Virus record (IMG/VR): IMGVR_UViG_3300032333_000244
Location: 1-20,364 of that record
Length of the DNA stretch: 20,364 nucleotides
Reading direction: 5' to 3' (one strand)
Source of the DNA: a virus
Shown here: piece after piece, positions 13,349 to 20,364 of the stretch
How positions within the stretch are numbered: the stretch's first letter is position 1
How the letters are laid out: every line of letters starts with the position of its first letter
Program-made: the position numbers and the translations under genes
The notes under the pieces: model-generated
Databases searched by the model: none
Seen by the model: the letters and a program-made list of their open reading frames with translations, nothing else
What the model was told of the DNA's origin: nothing

Positions 13349-14629
13349 TTTGTTGATACAGATGGAAATATTAAACTTAGAACTTCAGGTAATAATTGGA
13401 CTCGTTCTCCATCACTTGTGGGAGCGCTTATTGACCATATAAATTTAGACCAGACCTATTCAGTGTTCATAAGTGGTAATTATGCGTATACTGCGTCGTT
13501 AAGTGCAAATGCTTTAAATATCATTGATATTAGTAATCCTGCTTCACCCGTAATTATTGGAACTCTAATTGATAACACTAATTTAGATGGAGCACGAAAT
13601 GTATTTGTTGCAGGGAAGTACGCCTATGTTGCGTGTCAAGATGATAATTCATTGCGTATTATTGATATTTCTGACCCTACTAGCCCTACAATAGTAGGTG
13701 GTATTAAAGATAATACAAACTTATTACGATGTTATTTTGTGAATGTTGCTGGTAAATACGCTTATACAATTAATAATTCGGATAATTCATTGCGTATTAT
13801 TGATATAAGTAACTCAACTGCCCCCACAATAATCGGCGGTATCAAAGATAATACTAACCTTGCAGGAGCATACGGAATGAATGTGAATGGACGTTATGCG
13901 TATGTAGCGTGTGGCACTGATAACAGTCTACGAATTATTGATGTGCTTGACCCTACGACACCCGTAATTGTTGGGGGAGTGAAAGACAACACAGTACTCA
14001 ACCAAGCGCGCGCAGTGTATGTATCAGGGCGTTATGCATATGTTACTGCACACGGCAATAATCGTTTTCTAATTATTGATATTAGTGACCCAACTACGCC
14101 AGTTGTTATTGGAAGTGTTAAAGATGACGTAAATTTAAATCAGTGCCGTGCAGTTTCAATACAGGGAAATTTTGCTTATGTTGCTGCTGCTAATAATGAT
14201 AGTCTTACCGTCGTAGATATAAGTGATAAGACAAATCCAGTAGTTGTTTCGACTTACCAAGATTCAACAAATTTAGATTCCCCTTACAGTGTTTTTGTTG
14301 TCGGACATTATGCCTACTTGACTACAAATGTATCTGATAGTTTGGTAGTTGTTCAAATTTCAGGATTTGATTCACCAAATATTAAAACTGGGAGTCTTTC
14401 TGCAAATTCAATTAATATACAAGATGACGCAATTTTTAATAAAAATGTGTATATTCAGTCTGGTATGAATGTTGGTGATAGAGGAATACAAAGCGGTGGC
14501 ACCATTGCTACTGAAGATGAGCTTGAAGTAAGTAAGGTTAATAAAGGCATTATTCTTAAAAGTCCTGATGGTACAAAATGGCGTATTACTGCTGCAGATG
14601 ATGGAACTTTAAGTGTTACTGAAATTTAA
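13259..14629 (+). CDS. Seven-blade LVIVD-type beta-propeller fibre or adhesin
   Basis: The 456-residue protein has a short N-terminal module (GRMIREDGTIVNIADAF), seven tandem repeats and a C-terminal module. Each repeat is 46 residues and carries a YAY-like core (YAY, FAY in the sixth), a SLRIIDISDP-like strand and a DNTNL turn. This is the LVIVD repeat pattern, which forms propeller blades. The C-terminus includes SPDGTKWRITAADDGTLSV, a motif like those ending some phage fibre or tail proteins. I infer a virion surface protein that binds the host, with the N-terminus docking to the virion. There are no transmembrane segments or signal peptide. The ATG follows TTAGCAT with no SD. Confidence 0.8.
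   Translation: MSAENIENLSPESGRMIREDGTIVNIADAFFVDTDGNIKLRTSGNNWTRSPSLVGALIDHINLDQTYSVFISGNYAYTASLSANALNIIDISNPASPVIIGTLIDNTNLDGARNVFVAGKYAYVACQDDNSLRIIDISDPTSPTIVGGIKDNTNLLRCYFVNVAGKYAYTINNSDNSLRIIDISNSTAPTIIGGIKDNTNLAGAYGMNVNGRYAYVACGTDNSLRIIDVLDPTTPVIVGGVKDNTVLNQARAVYVSGRYAYVTAHGNNRFLIIDISDPTTPVVIGSVKDDVNLNQCRAVSIQGNFAYVAAANNDSLTVVDISDKTNPVVVSTYQDSTNLDSPYSVFVVGHYAYLTTNVSDSLVVVQISGFDSPNIKTGSLSANSINIQDDAIFNKNVYIQSGMNVGDRGIQSGGTIATEDELEVSKVNKGIILKSPDGTKWRITAADDGTLSVTEI
13415..14380 (+). repeat. Seven tandem 138-base coding repeats
   Basis: The YAY-like core recurs at 13481, 13619, 13757, 13895, 14033, 14171 and 14309, exactly 138 bases apart each time, with no insertions or deletions. Neighbouring copies share long identical stretches, for example 26 bases at 13643-13668 and 13781-13806. 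Copies two to five are the most alike. Confidence 0.9.
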
Positions 14630-14646
14630 TTATTTAATTTAATTTT

Positions 14647-15219
14647 ATGGCAACTTTCGTGTGGTTACTACAGGGGACTTCACCAACCACAATCGACGCT
14701 TCTGACATCTTACAATTCTCTGGTGTTGGCGGATTTGGAACTAAGATTACTGTTGGCCAATATAACGATAGCACACACGTTGAATCGAGTGTTGGAGCTG
14801 ATGATAGTTCAGGTAACACTCCAAACAATGTCAAATTCATTTCTCAAGCTGGTGGTACTGGTGGCGATTCTCAGGCTGACTGGGGAGATGGTACTGAAGA
14901 CCTTGACCAGATTCTTATTTCAGAGGCAACTTTGAAGATAACATTTTCTGACGGTGCTTCTGTTATTACTGAAGACGCAATCTTCTATGGGTATGACGGA
15001 ACGACACCTGCTACGGCTCCTGTAGGAGTTGATGTACGAGCGGCAGAGGTAGGAGACGCTAACTTTACTCAAGCAGAGGGAAGTGGAAGTGCCGTTGCTC
15101 TTGATGATAATTTGACACCTGCTACTTCACACGATTTCTATATCGCAGTGAGTGCAAGCCCTACGAATGTCGGATTGAAAGATGACTTTGCTTTCAGAAT
15201 TGAATTAACTTACAGTTAA
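14647..15219 (+). CDS. Probable virion structural protein, unknown family
   Basis: The 190-residue protein is rich in glycine, serine, threonine and aspartate with predicted beta structure, starting MATFVWLLQGTSPTTIDASD and ending with FRIELTYS. Acidic stretches (GDSQADWGDGTEDLD) may bind calcium. No catalytic motif, signal peptide or membrane segment is seen. Its place in the fibre block and its composition suggest a beta-rich appendage or decoration protein, which is inference. The ATG lies in an A/T-only context (TTTAATTTTATG). Confidence 0.6.
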   Translation: MATFVWLLQGTSPTTIDASDILQFSGVGGFGTKITVGQYNDSTHVESSVGADDSSGNTPNNVKFISQAGGTGGDSQADWGDGTEDLDQILISEATLKITFSDGASVITEDAIFYGYDGTTPATAPVGVDVRAAEVGDANFTQAEGSGSAVALDDNLTPATSHDFYIAVSASPTNVGLKDDFAFRIELTYS

Positions 15220-15244
15220 ACTGAAATTTAAATATAGAGGCTCT

Positions 15245-15649
15245 ATGAAGACTCATAACGTACGCTGGGCTGTATCGCTTTCAAATGGAGATACAGTCTA
15301 TGAAGAAAAGGGGGACTATCAAACAATTGATAATGAATTAAGTCCTTGGCAACGCTTGGTTAAATTCATTGAAGAAAATAAGTTACATATTACGTCACTT
15401 GCTTTGTATACTGAAGATGGGCGTCGTTTTAATCTACCAAGTGCTGGAAATAACCCACGCTTTAAAGCGTTTGATGAAAGTAAAAAACCAATTATCTATA
15501 AAATGTTTAGACGAATAGGTTTTGATGTAATTGGTAAAGACCAAAAAGAAGAGATTTTCACCATTGCACAGGCTGAATATGAAGACGGGGTGAAGTTGCA
15601 AGTGTGGGTTGATGAGCAGAATTTTAATTCTTGGACTCTAGTTACCTAA
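15245..15649 (+). CDS. Small hypothetical protein of the fibre block
   Basis: The 134-residue protein starts MKTHNVRWAVSLSNGDTVYE and contains SPWQRLVKFIEENKLHITSL followed by LYTEDGRRFNLPS. The arrangement suggests a compact alpha/beta fold. I do not recognise a functional family. It is one of the few genes here with a good SD: AGAGG five bases before the ATG. Placed between two virion-like genes, it may be an assembly factor or small structural protein. Confidence 0.6.
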   Translation: MKTHNVRWAVSLSNGDTVYEEKGDYQTIDNELSPWQRLVKFIEENKLHITSLALYTEDGRRFNLPSAGNNPRFKAFDESKKPIIYKMFRRIGFDVIGKDQKEEIFTIAQAEYEDGVKLQVWVDEQNFNSWTLVT

Positions 15650-15659
15650 TTTTAATTGT

Positions 15660-17063
15660 ATGGCAGACGCAAAAATATCAGAGTTAGACGCACTTGCTTC
15701 ACCAGATATTGCAGATGAATTACCTATTGTAGATACTGATGCAATAGAAACAAAAAAAATAACGTGGGCTAATATAGTCGCAGCATTAGATAATGAATTT
15801 GTTTCACTAGATTCTTCAACTGATAATGCTTTAGCACGTTTTAATGGAAGTTTAGGACAAATTCAAAATTCTGGAGTTCTTGTTGATGATTCTAATAATG
15901 TCTATATTCCTGCGACTGAGGGTTCTGAACAAGCGCCTGCCTTGACAATAGGAAATTGGACACTTGGTACTGGGTGGGCGTATGGGACTTCACCTGATAG
16001 ATTGCTCAAAAATTCTGACGGGACAGGAACAGCAACTCCCACTGCTGCAACAACAATAGTAGCTGGGATTACATATAAAGTTGTGATTACAGTATCAGTG
16101 TGGACGGTAGGTAGTGCAACATTCAGCCTTGGTGGTATTACATCAAGTACAGCTTTAACGTCAGCAGCTACATTCACTGCTTATATCACCGCAAATACAA
16201 GCGCGAAACTAATTATCACACCGACTAATACAAGTAGGTTTGAAATTTCAGCGATATCGATTATTCCTTTTGTTGCTGATACAGGAGAAGCTATTATTGA
16301 CGGAACGCTTGATGTACGAAGTACCGCTACTTTTCATAACCAAATACTAGCACGTGGTACAGCAAATGCTTCAGCCCCTAGTATTGCTTTCGTTGGAGCA
16401 ACTTCAACTGGTTTTATTTCTCCTGGTCAAGGTGTGGCTAATACGTTCTCAATGGTGTCTAATGGGACAGAAATAATGTGGTTTACCGGTTCTCGATTAC
16501 GCAGTTTGAATAGTTCATTTTCGTGGGATATTCAAGGTATATGGATTATGCAAGCAGACGCAACTCTTGGTATGCACCACCAAACAACAGCTTTATCAGG
16601 AGGCGCAAGACGTTCGGACACTTTTACAATGGCTGCTAACACCAACCAAACAGCTTCGACCGAAATATCCTCGATTGCATTTAATTTATCAGCTACTCGA
16701 CAATGGGCAACTGGAGCAATTACGACACAAAGAGAATTGCTAATCCAAGCACCTACCTATGCTTTTGTGGGAGCTTCAACTATTACTAACGCGGCAACAG
16801 TTGCAATTACAGGGTCGCCTACTGCTGGGACAAACGCAACAATTACGAACACATACTCTTTTTGGGTACAAGGTGGGGTGACAAAGTTAGATGGATTACT
16901 TGACCTTTCTGGTATTTCAGCAGGTAGCCCAAATCTTAATATTACCGCAACCTCAGACACACCTACTACTACCTGGACAGCAGGAGTACCAAGTACTGAC
17001 CCTGCTGGATTTATGGAAATAAATGTTGGGGGAAGTATACGTTATATACCATTTTGGACTTAA
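15660..17063 (+). CDS. Tail fibre-like protein
   Basis: The 467-residue protein begins with KISELDALASPDIADELPIV followed by TKKITWANI, a pattern common at the N-terminus of phage fibre and appendage proteins. Residues about 95-205 look like a beta-sandwich, carbohydrate-binding-like domain (NWTLGTGWAYG and a threonine/serine-rich strand pattern ending SRFEISAISIIPF). The rest is low-complexity beta repeat (ITNAATVAITGSPTAGT), ending with MEINVGGSIRYIPFWT. The probable role is host surface recognition. No enzymatic residues are evident. Confidence 0.72.
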   Translation: MADAKISELDALASPDIADELPIVDTDAIETKKITWANIVAALDNEFVSLDSSTDNALARFNGSLGQIQNSGVLVDDSNNVYIPATEGSEQAPALTIGNWTLGTGWAYGTSPDRLLKNSDGTGTATPTAATTIVAGITYKVVITVSVWTVGSATFSLGGITSSTALTSAATFTAYITANTSAKLIITPTNTSRFEISAISIIPFVADTGEAIIDGTLDVRSTATFHNQILARGTANASAPSIAFVGATSTGFISPGQGVANTFSMVSNGTEIMWFTGSRLRSLNSSFSWDIQGIWIMQADATLGMHHQTTALSGGARRSDTFTMAANTNQTASTEISSIAFNLSATRQWATGAITTQRELLIQAPTYAFVGASTITNAATVAITGSPTAGTNATITNTYSFWVQGGVTKLDGLLDLSGISAGSPNLNITATSDTPTTTWTAGVPSTDPAGFMEINVGGSIRYIPFWT

Positions 17064-17073
17064 TTATATTTAT

Positions 17074-17214
17074 ATGTCACTAGAAAAAATTGGAGATAAA
17101 GTTCGAGAAACAAAAGCTGTGGTTATCGACCACACTATAGAAGATTTGAAACAAAAAAAAGCGATGTTAGAAGCTCAACTAGCAGAGATAAATAATTTAT
17201 TAACAATAAAATAA
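17074..17214 (+). CDS. 46-residue coiled-coil protein
   Basis: From ATG 17074 the product starts MSLEKIGDKVRETKAVVIDH and then runs as a lysine/glutamate/leucine helix (KKAMLEAQLAEINNLL). It is ten bases after the fibre gene and four bases before the next small gene. It may be a small assembly factor or fibre chaperone, but no family is recognised. The frame contains a run of eight A (17153-17160). Confidence 0.5.
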   Translation: MSLEKIGDKVRETKAVVIDHTIEDLKQKKAMLEAQLAEINNLLTIK

Positions 17215-17218
17215 ATTT

Positions 17219-17362
17219 ATGGTTAATTTAACATTGACGGAACAGGACGCACAACTTGTTTTAGCTGCACTTGCTAAACAACCATATGAAGTTGTTGCTC
17301 AAATTATTACTAATATTCACACGCAGATTGTAACACAAGGAGAAATAAAAAGTAAAAAATAA
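17219..17362 (+). CDS. 47-residue small helical protein
   Basis: The ORF from ATG 17219 to TAA 17362 begins MVNLTLTEQDAQLVLAALAK and continues QPYEVVAQIITNIHTQI, two amphipathic helices with a lysine-rich tail. Similar short two-helix proteins are common beside phage fibre genes, though their function is generally unknown. The start context is AAATTTATG with no SD. Confidence 0.5.
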   Translation: MVNLTLTEQDAQLVLAALAKQPYEVVAQIITNIHTQIVTQGEIKSKK

Positions 17363-17385
17363 ATTAGTATTATTTAAAAACCAGT

Positions 17386-17772
17386 ATGGCTAATTTCCTA
17401 CTCAAAGAGGACGGAGATTTTCTGCTCAAAGAGGACGGTGATAAGTTGCTACTGGAACAACAACCGATTAGTAGTGACGATAGTCGGTTAGCAAAAATAT
17501 CCGGGGAAGACAGTGCGGCAGATAGCCGTAGTGCAAAACTTATAGGTAAAGAAACTGCTTCTAATTCGCGGGGTGCTTTGTTAAGCGGAAAATCAACTAT
17601 TCAAGATAGCCGAGGGGCGAAGTTGGTGGGTCAAATGGTCAATCCGTATGACCCAAGCGGTTCGCCATACCACAAAAAAACCGATGAGATTTATACTCCA
17701 AAGAATAGTCCGTTTTCAAAAAAGGATTCCGTGTATAAACCCAAAGGAGATATATATACACCGTATCCGTAA
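17386..17772 (+). CDS. Repeat-rich protein built of 8- and 14-residue units
   Basis: The 128-residue protein is almost entirely repeats. FLLKEDGD occurs twice in a row (4-11, 12-19). Then four units of exactly 14 residues start at 32, 46, 60 and 74, with pattern (D/N)SRxAxLxGKxxxx. The C-terminal 45 residues repeat SPY/SPF and YxPK motifs (YTPK 103, YKPK 117, YTPY 124). There is no signal peptide or membrane segment. It is probably an extended virion appendage or linker protein, judging from position and low-complexity design. It ends just before the promoter for the connector genes. Confidence 0.6.
   Translation: MANFLLKEDGDFLLKEDGDKLLLEQQPISSDDSRLAKISGEDSAADSRSAKLIGKETASNSRGALLSGKSTIQDSRGAKLVGQMVNPYDPSGSPYHKKTDEIYTPKNSPFSKKDSVYKPKGDIYTPYP
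17479..17646 (+). repeat. Four 42-base coding repeats
   Basis: Four consecutive units code for 14 residues each with the SRxAxLxG signature, with serine-arginine pairs at residues 33, 47, 61 and 75. At the DNA level the copies have drifted, so the protein pattern is conserved more than the bases. Confidence 0.75.
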
Positions 17773-17783
17773 AATGCTATAAT
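17755..17783 (+). promoter_or_regulatory. Extended -10 promoter for the connector and tail genes
   Basis: TATAAT at 17778-17783 is a perfect -10 and is preceded by TG one base away (TGC, 17775-17777), an extended -10. TATACA lies 17 bases upstream (17755-17760). Transcription would start near 17790, leaving a leader of only about ten bases before the ATG at 17800, which has no SD. This promoter would restart structural gene expression after the fibre block. Confidence 0.55.
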
Positions 17784-17799
17784 TCAGTAAAATGTCAAT

Positions 17800-18441
17800 A
17801 TGCCAAAAGGATATACTACAAAACAGGAAATTGAGAACTATCTATTAACAAATATTGATAGTTCTTTCGACACGCAACTTAATCTTTGGATTGACGCAAT
17901 TGAAAGAATTATTGAAAATTATACCGGACGTACTTTTTCTGCTGTTGACGCTGTTGCAAGTGCGAGAACTTTTGACGGACAAGGTGGCCGTGAAATATTG
18001 CTTGATACCTTTACAGAAATTACTTCGATTGAAGTTTTAAATTCTGATGGGACTGTTAACTATACTTTAAGTGAAGGTCAGGCTAATGATTTTGTAACGT
18101 ATCCATACAATGAAACCGAGAAGTGGCGAATAATGCTTAGCCCTAACAGTTCGATTGGTGTTTTTCCAAAAGGGAACAGTTTGATTCGTGTAACTGCAAA
18201 ATGGGGTTATGCGACTGCGGTGCCTGCTGATGTGAGACTTGCAGCAACACAATTGGTTGGTGAAGTAATTCGAGGAAGCCTCGCGTCGCAACAGAGTATG
18301 AATCATCAAGGTGGTGTGGTGCAGTCAGAAACACTTGGAGATTATTCGATTACGTTTGCACAATTTGAAAACTATCAGTTGAATAATCAACAGATGAGTG
18401 TGTTGCAGATATTGGAACCTTATGTGATTTACGAATTATGA
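17800..18441 (+). CDS. Head-tail connector protein, HK97 gp6 / SPP1 gp15-like
   Basis: The 213-residue protein has the helical connector pattern: an N-terminal KGYTTKQEIENYLLTNID, a long helix (LWIDAIERIIENYTGRTF), a beta insertion with SIEVLNSDGTVNYTL and RVTAKWGYATAVPADV, and a C-terminal helix (RLAATQLVGEVIRGSL). Such adaptors form a ring under the portal. Length is slightly above typical gp6 proteins. Its end overlaps the next gene (ATGA at 18438-18441), and head closure, gp10-like and terminator genes follow in the standard order. Confidence 0.8.
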   Translation: MPKGYTTKQEIENYLLTNIDSSFDTQLNLWIDAIERIIENYTGRTFSAVDAVASARTFDGQGGREILLDTFTEITSIEVLNSDGTVNYTLSEGQANDFVTYPYNETEKWRIMLSPNSSIGVFPKGNSLIRVTAKWGYATAVPADVRLAATQLVGEVIRGSLASQQSMNHQGGVVQSETLGDYSITFAQFENYQLNNQQMSVLQILEPYVIYEL

Positions 18442-18755
18442 CCATTCGACATTTGCTGAAAACTAGAGTAGTGATTGAACGATTACAAGAAGTCGATAAC
18501 GACCGTTCAGCAATGACGACTGTTACCGCTTCTATTGGGCATATACAGCCGCAGCTCGATGATAAGCGACAGCTTGAAGACGGTGTGTACGGAAAGCAAT
18601 TCAAGGTGTATATGGACGCAGGAGTAGATGTCCAGCAAGGCGACAGAGTTGAAGATGAAGACGGGTTTCAGTATACGGTGGTTTCAGCGGGAGTGAATCA
18701 TAGGGATTTCGGTTCGATTGATTACAAAGTAGTAATTGTTGAACAAACTAAATGA
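18438..18755 (+). CDS. Head closure protein, SPP1 gp16-like
   Basis: The 105-residue beta-rich protein reads TRVVIERLQEVDNDRSAMTT early and later YMDAGVDVQQGDRVEDEDG, YTVVSAG and YKVVIVEQTK. Short proteins with this strand order and a GDRV/DGxxYxV core are head closure or stopper proteins that seal the packaged head and bind the tail. It overlaps the connector gene by four bases and is one base from the next gene, so expression is coupled. Confidence 0.75.
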   Translation: MTIRHLLKTRVVIERLQEVDNDRSAMTTVTASIGHIQPQLDDKRQLEDGVYGKQFKVYMDAGVDVQQGDRVEDEDGFQYTVVSAGVNHRDFGSIDYKVVIVEQTK

Positions 18756-18756
18756 T

Positions 18757-19212
18757 ATGGCAAAACAAGTTACGATGACAATTAAGGGACTCGATAAATT
18801 CATCAGTAATCTTGATAATATCGACGGTAAGGTTAAGTCTCGTTTGCAAGAGGCGGTGAATGAAGCAGCGTTGTTTGCAACAGACGAAATAAAAGCGGTT
18901 ACGCCAGTTGCGAAAAGGCAATTGGTGAGAAGTATCAGACCTGAATTTGGAGTATTGCGAGCGGTAATATCTCCAAACACTAAGTATGCGATTTTCGTTC
19001 ACGAGGGAACCAGACCGCATATCATAATGCCATTGAAGAAGCAAGCATTGTATTGGAAAGGTGCGTTGCACCCTGTGAGACGTGTTCTACACCCCGGGAC
19101 AAAAGCACAGCCTTTCCTTGAGACTGGTATGACTAATGCTAAAGAGGGTGTGATACAGATTTTCGAGAAAAAGTTAAACCAGATTTTAAGAGATATTTCT
19201 ATCGGAACATAG
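18757..19212 (+). CDS. HK97 gp10-like tail protein
   Basis: From ATG 18757 the protein has 151 residues. It starts with a helix (LDKFISNLDNIDGKVKSRL) and contains the family's EGTRPHIIMPLKKQALYW segment and HPGTKAQPF near the C-terminus. The gp10-like family acts at the head-tail joint or in tail completion in many siphoviruses. The ATG overlaps none of the previous gene and has no strong SD. A longer in-frame start at 18736 would run into the preceding gene and is less likely. Confidence 0.85.
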   Translation: MAKQVTMTIKGLDKFISNLDNIDGKVKSRLQEAVNEAALFATDEIKAVTPVAKRQLVRSIRPEFGVLRAVISPNTKYAIFVHEGTRPHIIMPLKKQALYWKGALHPVRRVLHPGTKAQPFLETGMTNAKEGVIQIFEKKLNQILRDISIGT

Positions 19213-19213
19213 T

Positions 19214-19666
19214 ATGTGGTCAACTTTACTAGAACAACTGGTAGCGATACTCGCGGCAAATACTTTGATACAAGAAGTATATGCTTACGAGGTTGAAGAA
19301 TTTACGGGTGACCCTGCGGTAACTATATTTCCCTCTCAAAACCAGAGTGAATATAATACGACGCAGGAGAATGTCCGTATCTATGCTTTCTCCTTGTTTG
19401 TATATACCAATCGAACAAAGGCGGCAGCGGGTAAAGACGCAAAGGTCGAAGCAGAACGAAGAATGAGGAATCTAGTAGATAGTATCCTTGATGATTTCGA
19501 TAGAAATTATGTGTTACCCTCATTGGTTAATCCAACTGGGTATACATTCATTAACCTGTTTGCCACTCCGTCGGCGTGGGGCTATTCAGGAAGAGAAAGT
19601 GAATTTCGTGTAGCTGAAATTACCATTCAGGCACGAGTGTCAGTCGATTTATCAAATATTAGTTAA
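19214..19666 (+). CDS. Tail terminator-like protein
   Basis: The 150-residue protein starts one base after the gp10-like gene. It shows the alpha/beta order of tail terminators (lambda gpU-like group): an N-terminal helix (LLEQLVAILAAN), a strand pair (DPAVTIFPSQN, VRIYAFSLFVYTN), a long helix (KVEAERRMRNLVDSILDDFD) and C-terminal strands (EFRVAEITIQARVSV). The terminator caps the tail tube when it reaches full length. The identification rests on order and pattern. Confidence 0.75.
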   Translation: MWSTLLEQLVAILAANTLIQEVYAYEVEEFTGDPAVTIFPSQNQSEYNTTQENVRIYAFSLFVYTNRTKAAAGKDAKVEAERRMRNLVDSILDDFDRNYVLPSLVNPTGYTFINLFATPSAWGYSGRESEFRVAEITIQARVSVDLSNIS

Positions 19667-19688
19667 TAATTTAATAACCAATAAACAT

Positions 19689-20364
19689 ATGAGTTTATGG
19701 ATTGGACGAAGACAAGCGATTGGTATCGGGGTTGAATCCTCACGAGGTGTGGGTGTTGCTCCGACCTACTGGCTTAACGTTTTGTCTTTCAGTTTCGCAG
19801 ACAAGCCACAGCGTGCACTTTCAGAAGCAAGTTTCGCAGGTATTTGGGGAGGCGACCAAGCACCGGTTACATTGCTTAGTTCAGAGGGAGATTTCGAGGT
19901 AGAACTCGGCGACCAGAGTTTCGGGGCAATACTTAAAGCATTGCTCGGTACTTTGAACACCACTGGCCCGACAGATACCGCAGCGTATACTCATACGTAT
20001 TCTTTATTGAATACCAATGAACATCCGTCGCTTTCGATTGTTACCCTTGACCCTATCGGCAACTTGATGTTCGAGTTCGGTATGATTAACTCGATGACAT
20101 TGAATATCGAACCTAATGCGATTATTTCTTACACTGCGAATTTCCTTGCGAAAGGCAGTCAAGAAACTAACTCGTATACGGCAAGTTACGGTGCAGAGAA
20201 AAAGTTTGTAGGTCGCCACTTGACTTTCAAAGTTGCGTCAGCTACATCAGGGCTTGGAGCGGCAACAAAGATTAACTTGAAATCTTTCAGTCTTACGATT
20301 GAAAAGAACGCTGAGGTTCAAGCTACTCTTTCAACAATCCAGCCAGAAGATATCGTGAACAAAC
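19689..20364 (+). CDS. Major tail tube protein (cut by window end)
   Basis: From ATG 19689 the frame stays open for 225 codons to the end of the window, so the gene is incomplete here. It begins MSLWIGRRQAIGIGVESSRG and continues with beta-rich sequence (SSEGDFEVELGDQSFGAILK, HPSLSIVTLDPIGNLMFEFG, LKSFSLTIEKNAE). Pattern and position after the tail terminator fit the tail tube protein that stacks as hexameric rings. Already 225 residues long, it is within the usual range for tail tube proteins and should end soon to the right. The start follows ATAAACAT without an SD. Confidence 0.8.
   Translation, partial: MSLWIGRRQAIGIGVESSRGVGVAPTYWLNVLSFSFADKPQRALSEASFAGIWGGDQAPVTLLSSEGDFEVELGDQSFGAILKALLGTLNTTGPTDTAAYTHTYSLLNTNEHPSLSIVTLDPIGNLMFEFGMINSMTLNIEPNAIISYTANFLAKGSQETNSYTASYGAEKKFVGRHLTFKVASATSGLGAATKINLKSFSLTIEKNAEVQATLSTIQPEDIVNK

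Noticed and set aside
13415-14380. CRISPR-like or satellite array
   Set aside because: The 138-base repeats are in frame, code for a clear LVIVD propeller and have no short-repeat/spacer structure.
13259-17063. Diversity-generating retroelement targeting the fibre genes
   Set aside because: No reverse transcriptase and no template/variable repeat pair with adenine-specific changes is present in the window.

Overview
The window is a late structural and lysis region of a tailed double-stranded DNA bacteriophage or prophage. All supported genes lie on the + strand, are tightly packed and are AT-rich. TAA, TAG and TGA all end genes, so the standard bacterial code fits. A gp6/gp15-like connector, head closure protein, gp10-like protein, tail terminator and tail tube protein in that order point to a siphovirus-like long-tailed virion with an HK97-fold capsid. 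Terminase genes are not in view and probably lie to the left. The host cannot be named. Most start codons follow a short A/T-rich stretch instead of a Shine-Dalgarno (SD) sequence, which suggests a host that often initiates without SD (Bacteroidota-like or Patescibacteria-like hosts are possibilities, by inference only).

Layout. 57-4112: three glycosyltransferase-like genes (one a GT4-GT2 fusion), a small unknown gene and a small zinc-ribbon gene. 4113-4381: the largest non-coding gap, with a good sigma70-type promoter, a strong intrinsic terminator whose T-run touches the portal start codon, and a weaker upstream promoter/terminator pair. 4382-10536: head module of portal-MuF fusion, prohead protease fused to a Bcs1-like AAA+ ATPase, major capsid protein, and a small protein typical of this position. 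10574-13113: probable lysis cassette of a four-helix membrane protein, a membrane-anchored coiled coil, a large protein with M23 and HExxH metallopeptidase signatures, and a holin-like protein. 13124-17772: fibre/adhesin block, including a seven-blade LVIVD-type propeller preceded by a 43-residue partial duplicate of its N-terminus, further appendage-like proteins and a protein built of 14-residue repeats. 17800-20364: connector and tail genes, headed by their own extended -10 promoter and running off the right edge in the tail tube gene.

How the parts fit together. The portal, protease and capsid protein build the procapsid, and the protease should remove the capsid N-terminal delta region. 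The AAA+ ATPase occupies the place where a scaffold gene normally sits and is joined in frame to the protease, so a motor-assisted maturation protease is the most unusual hypothesis here. A strong SD plus in-frame ATG exactly at the protease/ATPase boundary could release the ATPase part alone. An A10 run in the portal-MuF gene could likewise release a portal lacking MuF. The lysis and fibre blocks sit between the capsid and connector genes, which is not the usual siphovirus order.
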